Assembly: GCA_963702195.1 (NCBI GenBank)
Contig: OY969725.1
Location: forward strand, 806,001 to 870,000
Source: AC-56 sp963702195
GTDB lineage: Bacteria; Actinomycetota; Thermoleophilia; Solirubrobacterales; 70-9
Direction of reading: 5' to 3'
Length of the DNA stretch: 64,000 nt
Part shown: positions 41,304-50,263 of the stretch, piece after piece
Position numbering within the stretch: the stretch's first letter is position 1
How the letters are laid out: the number at the start of each line of letters is the position of its first letter
Made by a program: the position numbers and the translations under genes
The notes under the pieces: model-generated
Databases searched by the model: none
Told to the model about the DNA's origin: nothing
The model's input: only the letters and a program-made list of their open reading frames with translations

Positions 41304-43564
41304 CCGAAGGCCCGACCGTTGCGGTTGTCGAAGCGGTCGCGCGCCGCGCCCGCGGGAATCCTCACCTTCGCGCCGTGCGGGACACGGATCGTAAAGACGC
41401 CGCCGGGACCCGCCCTGGCGGTGCGGGAATGGCCGTCGATGAGGAAGGTCACTCCGCCGCCGCCCGTCACCCTGCCGGGCCGCGCCGTCAGGCTCGCGTT
41501 TGAGTCCGGAGGCGGCTCGCCGACGGCCTCGTGGACGACCGGCTTCGGGTAATGGAGCTCGACCGCCACCCTGCCCGCCGGGGCATGCACCCGCTGAACG
41601 GTCATCGCGTGCGAGGGCCGCAGGCGGAAGCTCCGCGAGGTCAGGCGGTAGCGGTTGGCGGTGATCCGGAAGCGATATGTGCCCAGGCGGTGGTCATAGG
41701 GCGCCTCCCACTCGGCGCGGTAGAGGCCGTTGGAGTCCACCTGCCAGAGGACGTCGATGCCCAGGTCGGAGTCGACGGTGTGCCAGCGCCCGCCGGAGCG
41801 GCGCTGGATCCGGACGAAGGCTCGATCGAGCGGCCGGTCGAGCCCGCGGGGGCCGCCCTGCCATGCGACCGCGGGGTGGAGGAGCCGCCGCGCGGTTCGC
41901 TGCGGCTGCTTGACCATCCTGCCGTTGTCGGCGCCCCTTGGGAACAGCGGGGCCTTCGCCGTGACCCCGTTGCGCGGGTCGTACGCGTACGGCTTGGGCG
42001 CCTTGCGCCCGTTTACGAGGTCGTGCGTCAGCTTCACCAGCGCCTCTTGGAGGGCGACCGAGCTGGCGCGACCGTAGATCGTGGCCGCCCCCTCGTAGTG
42101 CTGGGCGTCGTACTCCTCGGGCGTCGTGAAGTAGTCCGCGTACTCGTTCGCCAGGCCGGAGATGACAGCGCGGGCCACCCCGTGGCCGGCGGCCGCCCTT
42201 TCCACCGCGTGGCGCACCCTGCGTCCCATCTCCTCGGTCATCTCGCCGGGGATCGAGACGACCATCCGGTCGCCGACCTGGACTGCCATCAGCGGTACCG
42301 CCCGCGGCACGTTCAGGGGGATCGGGGTCTGGATCTTGTCGCCCTGCGCGCCGGCGCCGACCGGCAGGTGGTCACCTTCGAACGGGACGCGGGTCTCGTC
42401 ATACAGCGGCCCGCGACCCTCCTCGGAGCCCGTGAACTCGGCCTGGCCGAAGACGCCCTTGTTCGCAACCGGCCCGGCCGCGGTGTGCTGGCCGCAGAAG
42501 CACATCCGCGTCCAGCGTCGCGCGAGGGTGGGCGTGCGATCCATGTGCTGCCCGGCCTGGCGCCACGCGTCCATGAACTTGCGCGCTTCCACCGTGCCGA
42601 CGTGATCCGCCTGCGCGGGCCCCCACTTGTCGAGCCCCGACGATTGATCGCCCTCGTCCGTGTTGCCGTAAGCGTCGACGACGTCCTGGCCCTTCGGGAC
42701 CCTCCCCTTGCGGCGGATCGCCCGCTCCACCAGGTGGGTTGCCGCCCCGTGGTGGTCCTCGTTGTAGTAGGTGAACTGGTAGTGGTTGACCGTGCCGTGG
42801 TTGGCGAAGGTCGACCACATGCCGACCGGCACGTCGCGGCCGCCGATGACCTTGTCGACGCGCAGGACGTTCGCCTCCGGGTCGATCGTGTGGAGGCGGC
42901 CTTTGGGGTCGTCGCTCACCTTCCCCTTCCCGTACGGCAGGTGGATGCCGTGGTCGTAGAGGTGGGCCTCGAGCGAGCGGTTCTTGGTGAGGTGGTCGAT
43001 GCTGACCTCGCCCCAGCCGAGCTTGCCGGGACCAAGGTCGGAGTTGGCGCGGCGGATCGCGCGGGCGAGCTGCCTGACCTCGAACGAGTAGAGCTGAGGA
43101 TCGAGCTTGCCGGTGAGGTCGAAGGTCGTGGGCGACTTGATGGTCATGAAGACCGAGTTGTAGGTCGGGAAGTTGTAGAAGCCGGTCGGGGCGGCGTGCG
43201 TGTGAGAGGCCGAGTCGAGGACGTTTCGCTCCGAGAAGCCCAGGTCGCGGACGCGCCTGGCGGCCTGGTCCATCATCCCGCCGGGAATCCCGTTCAGGTC
43301 CTCACTCACCAGGGCGACCTTGCTGCCACCCCGCCGCAGCACGATGACCCGCGCCCAGAGCCTCGTGTTCTGGCCGACGATCACGCCGTCGGAGCGAACC
43401 CAGCCCATCATGTAGTAGCCGGTGGGCGGGGTGATGTCGGCGCGGCCCACGCCCACCTGAAGCTTGGGCGCGGCAGACGCCGGCGGGCTCAACGCGAGCG
43501 CAAGCAGGCCGGCGGCGACGAGCGTCAGCGCGAACCTGCGTCCTATCCGTGGCGCGGTCGCCAT
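41300..43564 (-). CDS. Neutral/alkaline ceramidase family hydrolase, secreted
   Basis: A 754-residue protein with a signal peptide ending near residue 31 (PPASA|APK). Neutral ceramidase motifs are all in place: the N-terminal strand VGVGRADITPPTGYYMMG, SHTHAAP (His121, His123), FANHGTVN (His256), nucleophile region GDQSSG (Ser308), and GLANEYADYFTTPEEYDAQH. The C-terminal Ig-like domain ends IPAGAARDRFDNRNG. The family cleaves N-acyl sphingosine to sphingosine and fatty acid through a Zn site. The canonical GDVSPN is GDQSSG, so the entrance loop differs. ATG 43564 follows GTGGAG. A different amide lipid may be the true substrate in a bacterium without sphingolipids. Confidence 0.9.
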   Translation of the reverse strand: MATAPRIGRRFALTLVAAGLLALALSPPASAAPKLQVGVGRADITPPTGYYMMGWVRSDGVIVGQNTRLWARVIVLRRGGSKVALVSEDLNGIPGGMMDQAARRVRDLGFSERNVLDSASHTHAAPTGFYNFPTYNSVFMTIKSPTTFDLTGKLDPQLYSFEVRQLARAIRRANSDLGPGKLGWGEVSIDHLTKNRSLEAHLYDHGIHLPYGKGKVSDDPKGRLHTIDPEANVLRVDKVIGGRDVPVGMWSTFANHGTVNHYQFTYYNEDHHGAATHLVERAIRRKGRVPKGQDVVDAYGNTDEGDQSSGLDKWGPAQADHVGTVEARKFMDAWRQAGQHMDRTPTLARRWTRMCFCGQHTAAGPVANKGVFGQAEFTGSEEGRGPLYDETRVPFEGDHLPVGAGAQGDKIQTPIPLNVPRAVPLMAVQVGDRMVVSIPGEMTEEMGRRVRHAVERAAAGHGVARAVISGLANEYADYFTTPEEYDAQHYEGAATIYGRASSVALQEALVKLTHDLVNGRKAPKPYAYDPRNGVTAKAPLFPRGADNGRMVKQPQRTARRLLHPAVAWQGGPRGLDRPLDRAFVRIQRRSGGRWHTVDSDLGIDVLWQVDSNGLYRAEWEAPYDHRLGTYRFRITANRYRLTSRSFRLRPSHAMTVQRVHAPAGRVAVELHYPKPVVHEAVGEPPPDSNASLTARPGRVTGGGGVTFLIDGHSRTARAGPGGVFTIRVPHGAKVRIPAGAARDRFDNRNGRAFG

Positions 43565-43630
43565 CGCGCTCCACAATCTAGGCGGCAAACGAGCCGCGTG
43601 TGCCGGTTGGGCGCCCGACTGGGCTCGTTT

Positions 43631-44005
43631 TCAGTCGCCCTCGATGCGGTGGCGAAACGCCTCCGCTGGCTCGACCGTCGCGCCGGTCAGCCGTGCCCGG
43701 TCGGCCAGCCAGCGGTCCGAGGTGACGACGCGGATGGCGCCCGGGTCATCGTCCGCCTGAAGGCGGCGGGCGATCTCGTCGTCGGCAGAGTTGGGTCGCG
43801 GTCGTGGGGCGTGCGCGACCTCGATCACGGTCGAGCGGATGGGCGGCCGCGGCGGCTGCTCGAAGACGACCGTGACGTCGTCGCCGCCCGACGCGACCCA
43901 TCGCTCGAGCATGTCCACAAGGCGGACCATCGCCGCATGGCGGTCCTTCCACCAGTGATCCGGGCGGGTCCCGATCACGTTCATGCCGTCGACGAGGTAG
44001 CGCAC
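43631..44005 (-). CDS. NYN (YacP/PIN-like) domain ribonuclease
   Basis: A 124-residue NYN-domain protein. It begins with the metal-binding Asp in LVDGMNVIG and has VVFEQPP, RPNSADDEIARRL and VVTSDRWLADRA with further acidic residues. YacP/Rae1-type members cut mRNA or rRNA with two metal ions. GTG 44005 starts it. The leader on the minus strand forms a 28-pair hairpin (44021-44120), an obvious place for self-cleavage control. It lies downstream of the P450 promoter region in the divergent direction. Confidence 0.88.
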   Translation of the reverse strand: MRYLVDGMNVIGTRPDHWWKDRHAAMVRLVDMLERWVASGGDDVTVVFEQPPRPPIRSTVIEVAHAPRPRPNSADDEIARRLQADDDPGAIRVVTSDRWLADRARLTGATVEPAEAFRHRIEGD

Positions 44006-44020
44006 TCCGGCGGCAGGCTA

Positions 44021-44120
44021 GTGGCGTGAGCCGAAAGTTCGCAGACAGCCGCGCGGCGTCCCGCTGCCACGAACGCCGGGCCACTCGCGAATCTGCCCGC
44101 GAACCTCCGACTCACGCCAC
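44021..44120 (-). ncRNA. Long leader hairpin of the NYN gene
   Basis: Arms 44021-44048 and 44093-44120 (28 bases each) are inverted repeats with five mismatches. Written as minus-strand RNA, all five become G-U wobble pairs, so the stem is fully paired; on the plus strand they are A-C mismatches. The hairpin ends 16 bases before the NYN start. Loop of 44 bases. It may be a leader regulatory structure or a small RNA. Confidence 0.6.
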
Positions 44121-44139
44121 GCCGCGGTAGGGTCAGGGC

Positions 44140-45378
44140 GTGACCATGGAGGGCACACAGGAGTCTCTCGACGAGGTGCTGGTCGGCGATCGCGAGCGCT
44201 GGAAGGACGGCCCGCCCCACGAGCTGTTTGCGCGGATGCGGGCGGAGTGCCCCGTCCACTGGTCGGACAGGATCACGGAGTACCCGGAGGAGGCCGGGTA
44301 CTGGTCGCTGACGACGGCCGGCGACATCCACGAGGTCAGCCACGACTGGGAGACCTACTCGTCGGAGCGCGGTGGGATCACGGCGATCACCAACGCGATC
44401 ATGCCGCTCGAGCTCATCCGCGCCATGTTCATCGGCATGGACCCGCCCAAGCACGATCGCCTCAAGATGCTGTTTCAGCGCGGGTTCACGCCCAAGCGCA
44501 TTGCCGAGCACCAGGATGCGATCCACGCGATCACGCTCGAGGTCATGGAGCGCCTCGATGGGCGCGAGGAGTGCGACCTCGTGACCGACGTGGCGCAGCC
44601 GGTCGTCTCGCGCGTAATCCACAGCTTCATGGGGGTGCCGCCGGAGGACGACGCGGACTGGGCGCGGCTGATGAACAGCATCATGGGCGCGGGCGATCCG
44701 GACGTGAACCCGGATGTCGAGTCGGTCATGAAGCGGGACGTGCCCGAGCTCTTCGAGCGAGTCAATCGCCTGATCGCGGAGCGGCGCGAAAACCCGACCG
44801 ACGACCTGACCAGCGTCCTGGTCCACGCGGAGGTCGACGGCCAGAGCCTCGAGGAGCACGAGATCGTGATGGGCTTCTTCCTGCTCGTCGCCGCCGGCAA
44901 CGACAGCACGAGGGCCACCTACGCGAGTGGCATGAGGGCGCTGATGGAGAACCCGGACGAGCGCCAGAAGCTCCTCGACGACCCCTCGCTCATCCCGAGT
45001 GCGGTCGAGGAGTCACTGCGCATGTATCCCGCGTTCGCACACTTCCGCCGGACCACCACTCGCGACGTCGAGCTGGGCGGCCAGACGATCAAGGAGGGCG
45101 AGAAGGTGGTCATGTGGTACGTCTCGTCGAACCGCGACGAGACCCGCTACTCAGAGCCGGACCGCTTCGACGTCGAGCGCAACCCCGAGCATCAGGCATT
45201 CGGCGCCGGCGGTCGCCACTTCTGTCTTGGCACGGCGCTGGCGCGCCTGGAGCTGCGGATCCTCTTCGAGGAGACCCTGGCCCGCTTCCCGAAGATGGAG
45301 CTCGCGGGCAGGCCCGAGCAGACCGAGTCGCCGTTCGTCAACCAGCTGAAGTCGCTGCCGGTCCGGCTGAACGCTTAG
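44140..45378 (+). CDS. Cytochrome P450
   Basis: A 412-residue soluble P450. The heme ligand Cys362 is in FGAGGRHFCLG. The I-helix motif is AAGNDSTR and the K-helix ExxR is EESLRMYP. The N-terminal YYSSERGG-like region and EHQAFGAGGRHFC place it near CYP125/CYP124/CYP142-type actinobacterial enzymes that hydroxylate steroid or lipid chains; this subfamily guess is tentative. It needs a ferredoxin and reductase, neither of which is adjacent. GTG 44140 or ATG 44146. Cytoplasmic, no membrane anchor. Confidence 0.93.
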   Translation: MTMEGTQESLDEVLVGDRERWKDGPPHELFARMRAECPVHWSDRITEYPEEAGYWSLTTAGDIHEVSHDWETYSSERGGITAITNAIMPLELIRAMFIGMDPPKHDRLKMLFQRGFTPKRIAEHQDAIHAITLEVMERLDGREECDLVTDVAQPVVSRVIHSFMGVPPEDDADWARLMNSIMGAGDPDVNPDVESVMKRDVPELFERVNRLIAERRENPTDDLTSVLVHAEVDGQSLEEHEIVMGFFLLVAAGNDSTRATYASGMRALMENPDERQKLLDDPSLIPSAVEESLRMYPAFAHFRRTTTRDVELGGQTIKEGEKVVMWYVSSNRDETRYSEPDRFDVERNPEHQAFGAGGRHFCLGTALARLELRILFEETLARFPKMELAGRPEQTESPFVNQLKSLPVRLNA

Positions 45379-45380
45379 CT

Positions 45381-45966
45381 GCGCCGCAGACTTCGCACGA
45401 CCCCTTGGGATGTTGGGCCGTCGCGTCAGCGATCACGTCCACGGCATCGAGCGTCGCCGTGTCCCTGCCAGAACCGCAATTGATCCGGTCAACCATGCTG
45501 TCGCGGGCATCGATGCGATCGTTGCCGGCGCCGCCGTACAGAAGGTCGTGCCCAGGGCCGCCCGTGATGGCGTCGCTTGCGGCCCCCAGTCGACGGTGTC
45601 ATTACCGGGCCCCGCGCAGAGCGTGTCGTTTCCTCGCATGCCCCGCAGGCGGTCGTGGCCGGCCATCGAATCGATGAAGTCGGACCCCCCGCCGCCGCGA
45701 AGCAGGTTGGGACCGGATGCGCCCGCGATCGGATGCCCCGGGCCGAAGCATCCTCGCTTCGCCGACAACACGTGCCGTTGCCAGCTGGGAGTCTGACTGC
45801 CGTCCGACTGGTCGAGCAGATGCGGATCTGATCCGTCCTGGTTGACCACGTGCAGGAAAGGCCCGCCGAGCACCTCGGTGTAGCAGCGGCGTGAGCGCTC
45901 GACGTCGCCGGAGACGATGAAGTGGGTGAGGACGATTCCTTCATGTGGTGCGGGGAGCTTGGCCAT
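45381..45966 (-). pseudogene. Composite remnant: VOC 5' end joined to a PD40-RTX 3' end, with frameshift
   Basis: From ATG 45966 (GAGGAGG site) about 35 residues are VOC-like (EGIVLTHFIVSGDVERSRRC, YTEVLGG). At about 45860 this switches to a TolB/PD40-like propeller piece (LHVVNQDGSDPHLL, SDGSQTPSW). Calcium-binding RTX repeats follow (GPNLLRGGGGSDFIDSMAGH, RGNDTLCAGPGNDTVDWG). A frameshift near 45580 moves the RTX continuation to another frame (ITGGPGHDLLYGGAGNDRID). Neither partner is complete. It is the debris of two genes fused by deletion. The 3' limit is approximate. Confidence 0.7.
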
Positions 45967-46048
45967 CGAGCCTCCTCTCGTTCGATTTCAGACCGCATTC
46001 ATACGCAGTGAACTCAGGTTGGGCGGCGCGGCTGCCGATATTCAGGCC

Positions 46049-46639
46049 GTGAATCGGATTGCCCCACCGCGTCAGTCGAGGCTGCGCCGTCGGCGCGGTC
46101 GCCTCGTGACGTTGATGGAGACGCTTTCGGCGGACTCCCGGCACGAGATTCGCTGGGCTCGCCGGGCACAGAGTCGGGACCGCGCGCGACGGCTCGAGCG
46201 CCTGCTCGCCGGCTCTGGAGTGCGCCTGCTCAACGAGCGCCGGGTTCCGGGCGCGCGCGCCACGGTCGACCACCTGGCGATCGGGCCGCAGGGAGTGACG
46301 ATCATCGACGCCGTGTACGAGACGGGGAGGGCGCGCGTGGTCGACGGCCGATTGCTGATCGACGGCGAGGATCGGACGGTGCTCGTCCGCAATGTCATGC
46401 GCCAGGTCGAGGTCATCCGCCTCGGTCTCTCTGCGTCGCCGAGCATTCCCGTGAGTGGCGCGATCTGCTGGCTCGAGCCGGATGGCCTGCCGCGGGTCCG
46501 CAAGCTCGAGCTCGGTGGGGTGCTGATCGACGGGCCGCGCGCGATCGCCGAGGAGCTCCGCCGTCCCGGACCGGTGCCGCCGAGGCGCGCGCGACAGATC
46601 GCGGGCGTGCTCGACCGCCGCCTCCCAGCGCACCACTAA
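46049..46639 (+). CDS. NERD-domain-like protein with a degenerate active site
   Basis: A 196-residue protein resembling nuclease-related (NERD) domains: RVPGARATVDHLAIGPQGVTIIDAV aligns with the usual core (xRVPGSxANIDHxxVGPxGVxxIDAK). The conserved Lys of the PD-(D/E)xK-type site is Val here (IIDAV), so nuclease activity is doubtful. The N-terminus is very basic. GTG 46049 is a working start; GTG 46106 and ATG 46115 are alternatives. It lies 13 bases before the next gene, probably co-transcribed. It could bind DNA without cutting. Confidence 0.72.
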   Translation: MNRIAPPRQSRLRRRRGRLVTLMETLSADSRHEIRWARRAQSRDRARRLERLLAGSGVRLLNERRVPGARATVDHLAIGPQGVTIIDAVYETGRARVVDGRLLIDGEDRTVLVRNVMRQVEVIRLGLSASPSIPVSGAICWLEPDGLPRVRKLELGGVLIDGPRAIAEELRRPGPVPPRRARQIAGVLDRRLPAHH

Positions 46640-46652
46640 GGTGGGGCCGCCA

Positions 46653-47579
46653 ATGGCCGCCGAGGAGACCCCGGAGCGTCGCACCGCCCCGACCGGGCCC
46701 GACGACGCCGCCGTGTCGCGGGATCCGGGGACCCCGGACACCGCGCCGGACGACGCCAACGACCTTCAGGGCTTCCATTTCCGCCGCCTGATGAGGAAGC
46801 GCTCGACCTGGCTCTGGGGCGGGATTCCGACCGTGGTGCTGGCGATCGCGCTCGCCTTCGGGAACCCGCTGTGGATCCCGATCATCCTTGTCCTCGGGCT
46901 CCTGGTCACCGTCGTCGTCTGCTGGATCAAGGCCAACTCCCAGGCCGAGGACGACTTCTTCAAGGCCTACGCGGAGCAGCGCGGCCTGACCCGCGTCGAG
47001 CGCGGGCAGCTTCCCGGCTCGACCCCGCTTCTGCGCAAGGGCGACGAGCGCAAGGCGGAGGAGATCCTCGAGGGCCCGCTCGGCGACGGCTCCAACGGAA
47101 GCGTCGCCCTCTACACCTACACGGATGTCTACTACGACAAGGACGGCCGTCACGAGACGGACTACCACTTCACCGTCTCGATGACGGACATACCCGAGTG
47201 TTCAGAGCGCCTGCCGGCGCTCTACGCGAATCGCAAGTTTGGGTTCCGCGCCCTCGAGAAGGTCGAGGACGTCTTCCGCTCCAACGAGCGCCTGAAGCTC
47301 GAGAGCGAGAAGCTCGATACCGAATACGAGATCTTCGCGACGAAGGAGCAGGACCAGAACTTCCTGCGCCAGCTCTTCTCGCCGACCTTCATCGTTTGGA
47401 TGACCGACGGGGCTCCGGACAAGTTCGCGTTCGAGCTCGAGGGCGGGGTCCTCTGTTGCAACCTCAAGGGTCACAAGAAGGACGCCCTCGAGCTCGACGC
47501 GATGCGGGGCGCCGCCGCGCACATCGCCGAGCGCATTCGCGACGAGATTCGCGAGGGCGCGACCACGGCAGCCGGCTAG
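46653..47579 (+). CDS. Two-helix membrane protein of unknown function
   Basis: A 308-residue protein. An acidic, Pro-rich N-terminus of about 45 residues is followed by two membrane helices (TWLWGGIPTVVLAIALAFGN and PIILVLGLLVTVVVCWIKA). A soluble domain of about 200 residues follows, with VALYTYTDVYYDKDGRHETD and FLRQLFSPTFIVWMTDG. The layout resembles DUF3137-like proteins, but I am not sure of the family. ATG 46653 is preferred over GTG 46641. The soluble part probably faces the cytoplasm. Follows the NERD-like gene. Confidence 0.7.
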   Translation: MAAEETPERRTAPTGPDDAAVSRDPGTPDTAPDDANDLQGFHFRRLMRKRSTWLWGGIPTVVLAIALAFGNPLWIPIILVLGLLVTVVVCWIKANSQAEDDFFKAYAEQRGLTRVERGQLPGSTPLLRKGDERKAEEILEGPLGDGSNGSVALYTYTDVYYDKDGRHETDYHFTVSMTDIPECSERLPALYANRKFGFRALEKVEDVFRSNERLKLESEKLDTEYEIFATKEQDQNFLRQLFSPTFIVWMTDGAPDKFAFELEGGVLCCNLKGHKKDALELDAMRGAAAHIAERIRDEIREGATTAAG

Positions 47580-47594
47580 CCCGGCCGTTCTTCG

Positions 47595-48632
47595 CTACTG
47601 GCGCACGATTCGATAGCGCCGTGTGATGTGGTGGGTGTGGTGGTGCACTCGCACCCGCTCGCGCACGACGACGTGATGGTGCTTCTTGAGCCAGTGCCGC
47701 GACCGGCGCCGAACCCGCATCCGGATCCGCTTGTGGTGGCCGGCTCGCACCCGGGCGTGACCGGCGCGGGTCACGCGGCGCTCGCCCTTGTGGGCGAGCG
47801 CGACCACCTTGATCCGGCACCTACCGGGACGCTCCTTCTTGGAGCACCGGGCGCGGATCTGAAGCCGGTTGTGTCGAAGCACGGCCGTGTGCCCAGAGCC
47901 CCCGGGGTGGTGACCTGAGCCCCCGCCCGGATGAGGCGGACGATGGTGCCCGTGTCCTCCACGTGTGCTTCGGGAGGCGCGGAGCACGATGTTGTCGTAG
48001 TCAGCCGTGGCGTCTGGAAAGACCTGGGCCCCGGCCTTGAACGCGGTCGTGACCTTGATGCCGTAGCGCTTGCCGACCTGCAGCGCGCCACTGCCGAGCC
48101 TCACCCTCTGCCGTGTCCAGCCTGGGGTCTCGTGCATTCTGCGTCCGTCTATCGGCGCCACCGCGACACCAGTGGCGGGGTTGACGATCTCGACCGTATA
48201 GTGCGCCGAGTTGCCCTCGACGTCCAGAAGGCCGGCGATGTCGAAACGGCGGGTTATGAGCAGATCGAGGTGGTTCGGGCGCTTGCCCTTGGCGCCCCGG
48301 TAGCGAAAGCCGGGACTGCGCCAGGTGCCGCTCGACACTCCGGCGGCCCCCAGGCTGCCGTTGAGCCTGGTGTCGATGTATCCGCTGCCGCGGACGCCGC
48401 CCTGTCCATGCCAGGAGTTGGAGACCGTGTGGCAATTCACCTGCGGATCGCACAGGCCCTGCCCGTAGTCCACCGTGCTGGTCCAGCCGCCGGCGCCGTG
48501 GGCGAACGTGCGTGCATCCCTTCGCGGCTGATACTTGCTGACCGTCCCTGCATTGGCGGACGCCGCGAGCAACGCGAACGACACCCCGAGCGCGAGCACG
48601 CCAACCACTTGGACACGTCGACGACCTGTCAT
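47595..48632 (-). CDS. Secreted protein with His/Arg-rich C-terminus
   Basis: A 345-residue exported protein; ATG 48632 follows GGAGGAGG and the signal peptide ends near residue 28 (ASANA|GTV). The middle is a beta-rich domain (SYIDTRLNG-like segments, HYTVEIVNPATG, ADYDNIVLRAS), reminiscent of carbohydrate-binding sandwiches. The last 130 residues are rich in His, Arg, Lys and Gly, with HHRPPHPGGGSGHHPGG and VRVHHHTHHITRRYR. The tail could bind metals or the negatively charged cell wall. Function unknown. It is convergent with the preceding gene, 15 bases apart. Confidence 0.75.
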   Translation of the reverse strand: MTGRRRVQVVGVLALGVSFALLAASANAGTVSKYQPRRDARTFAHGAGGWTSTVDYGQGLCDPQVNCHTVSNSWHGQGGVRGSGYIDTRLNGSLGAAGVSSGTWRSPGFRYRGAKGKRPNHLDLLITRRFDIAGLLDVEGNSAHYTVEIVNPATGVAVAPIDGRRMHETPGWTRQRVRLGSGALQVGKRYGIKVTTAFKAGAQVFPDATADYDNIVLRASRSTRGGHGHHRPPHPGGGSGHHPGGSGHTAVLRHNRLQIRARCSKKERPGRCRIKVVALAHKGERRVTRAGHARVRAGHHKRIRMRVRRRSRHWLKKHHHVVVRERVRVHHHTHHITRRYRIVRQ

Positions 48633-48713
48633 TGCCTCCTCCTCGCAGATAAGCGGGCGCCTCATGTCGACCCCGCATCATGCGGTTGCCCGGCTGGCTG
48701 ACCGGCAAACCCC

Positions 48714-50207
48714 CTACAGGCTTTGCATGACCTCCTGCGCGGCCCGCTCGCCCGAGCGCACGGCGCCGTCCATGTAGCCGTTCCAGAAGGTCGAGGTCTC
48801 CGTTCCGGCCCAGTGGATGTTGTCGACCGGCTTGCGGATCGCGGGACCGTAGCCCGTGATCGTTCCGGGGCCCGCGATCGCGACCGGGCAGCCGCGCGTC
48901 CAGTTGCGCTGTGACCAGTTGGTCTCGAAGTACTCGCGCGGGTGGGCGGCCTTCGATCCGAAGTACTTCTTGAAGTTGCCGAGCACGGCCGCCCGCCTGT
49001 CGGCGTTCGACATGGGCGCGAAATGACGCGCCTCGCGGCCCCCGATGAACCCGAAGACGACGCCCTTCGACGCGTCGCGCGGCGAGTCGTCGAAGGTCGT
49101 GTTGGCAGGGCCTTCGTACGAGACGGCGCTCCCGTTGAGGCCCGCGTCGCGCCAGAAGGGCTCGTCGTAGACAGCGGTCGCCTTGATCAGCGTCCCCTGC
49201 GGCAGGCGCTGGGTCAGCTGATCGCGCTGGAACGGGAGCCGCGGGTGGTATGAGATGCGCGCGGCGAGCGTGGGGGGGACGGCGACGATCACGCGCTTCG
49301 CCTTGATCTCGAGCTTTCGAGTTCGTACCGACACGTGCCCGCCGTCCTGGTGGATCCCCCGGACCGCGGTCTTCAGCAGGACGCGGTCGCCGAGATCGCG
49401 TGCCATCTTCAGGCAGAGCCGTTGCGAGCCCCCGGCGAGGCGCCACATCTGGGCGCCGTCGCGGGTGTTGAAGTTGCGCTCGAAGGTCCCCGGGTTGTTC
49501 TGGTTGCCGGAGGCGGCGATGTAGAAGAGGGTGAAGAGGAGCGAGAGCTCGGACGGCTCGGCGCCGAAGATCGCGCGGGTGGCGAGTGGAATGAGCGCGC
49601 GGAACTTGGCGTTGTCGCTGCTGTCGCCGATATAGGTGGCGAGCGTCTGCTCGTCCCACTCGCCCGCGTGCGGCGATTTCCAGGGCGCGTCGACGGGGAC
49701 CTCCGTGGACATCCGGTCGAGCGCCAGGACGGTCCGCGCCAGGTCGGGCAGGATCGCCGGGTCAGGAGGCGCGGATCCGGTAGGGCCCTTGGAGCTGTAG
49801 GTGCTGCGGTCGCCCTCGGAGTTGACGTAGACGTTGTCGCCGTTGTTGAAGGTGCGGAACTTGCCGACTCCCAGCTCCCTGGCGAGGGCGAGGATGTGGT
49901 CCTGGGTGGGCCCCACGAAGGTCGCGCCGCGCTCGGAGATCTCACCGCCGCCGATGTCCTTGTTCAGAGCCCGTCCGCCGACCCGCTTTCGGGCCTCGAG
50001 GACGAGCACCGACTTCCCCGCGCGGTGAAGCTCGCGCGCTGCTGTGAGCCCTGCGAAGCCGGCGCCCACGACGACGACGTCGCACTTGCGCCTCCTCCTG
50101 CCAAGCCCGGCCGCGGCGGCGCCCGGGATCCGGCCGATCGCGGCGCCCAGCCCGGCGGCCGCCGATGCCCCCACCAATCCCCGGCGCGAGATCGTGTGCT
50201 CGCTCAT
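48714..50207 (-). CDS. Tat-exported flavin monoamine oxidase
   Basis: A 497-residue FAD-dependent amine oxidase. The twin-arginine leader SRRGLVGASAAAGLGAA suggests export. FAD motif: VVVVGAGFAGLTAARELHRA then VLVLEARKRVGGR. The C-terminal FAD region is NIHWAGTETSTFWNGYMDGA and VRSGERAA. Typical length for bacterial monoamine oxidases, which deaminate primary amines and make H2O2. The covalent-flavin Cys of mammalian MAO is not present, as in most bacterial members. ATG 50207. It is a second amine oxidase in this window, unrelated in fold to the one at 7970. Confidence 0.92.
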   Translation of the reverse strand: MSEHTISRRGLVGASAAAGLGAAIGRIPGAAAAGLGRRRRKCDVVVVGAGFAGLTAARELHRAGKSVLVLEARKRVGGRALNKDIGGGEISERGATFVGPTQDHILALARELGVGKFRTFNNGDNVYVNSEGDRSTYSSKGPTGSAPPDPAILPDLARTVLALDRMSTEVPVDAPWKSPHAGEWDEQTLATYIGDSSDNAKFRALIPLATRAIFGAEPSELSLLFTLFYIAASGNQNNPGTFERNFNTRDGAQMWRLAGGSQRLCLKMARDLGDRVLLKTAVRGIHQDGGHVSVRTRKLEIKAKRVIVAVPPTLAARISYHPRLPFQRDQLTQRLPQGTLIKATAVYDEPFWRDAGLNGSAVSYEGPANTTFDDSPRDASKGVVFGFIGGREARHFAPMSNADRRAAVLGNFKKYFGSKAAHPREYFETNWSQRNWTRGCPVAIAGPGTITGYGPAIRKPVDNIHWAGTETSTFWNGYMDGAVRSGERAAQEVMQSL

Positions 50208-50263
50208 GCAGCACTGACCATCTCACAGGACGCGCGCCCGTGAGGCCCGGCCCGCCCACCCGC

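Noticed and set aside
41531..44029. Very long plus-strand open frame antisense to the ceramidase and NYN genes
   Set aside because: Arg/Val/Asp-biased composition with no family motifs; it mirrors two well-supported minus-strand genes and results from high GC.
44021..44120. Inverted repeat as a miniature transposable element
   Set aside because: No target-site duplication at the ends and no second copy seen in the window; wobble pattern favours RNA.
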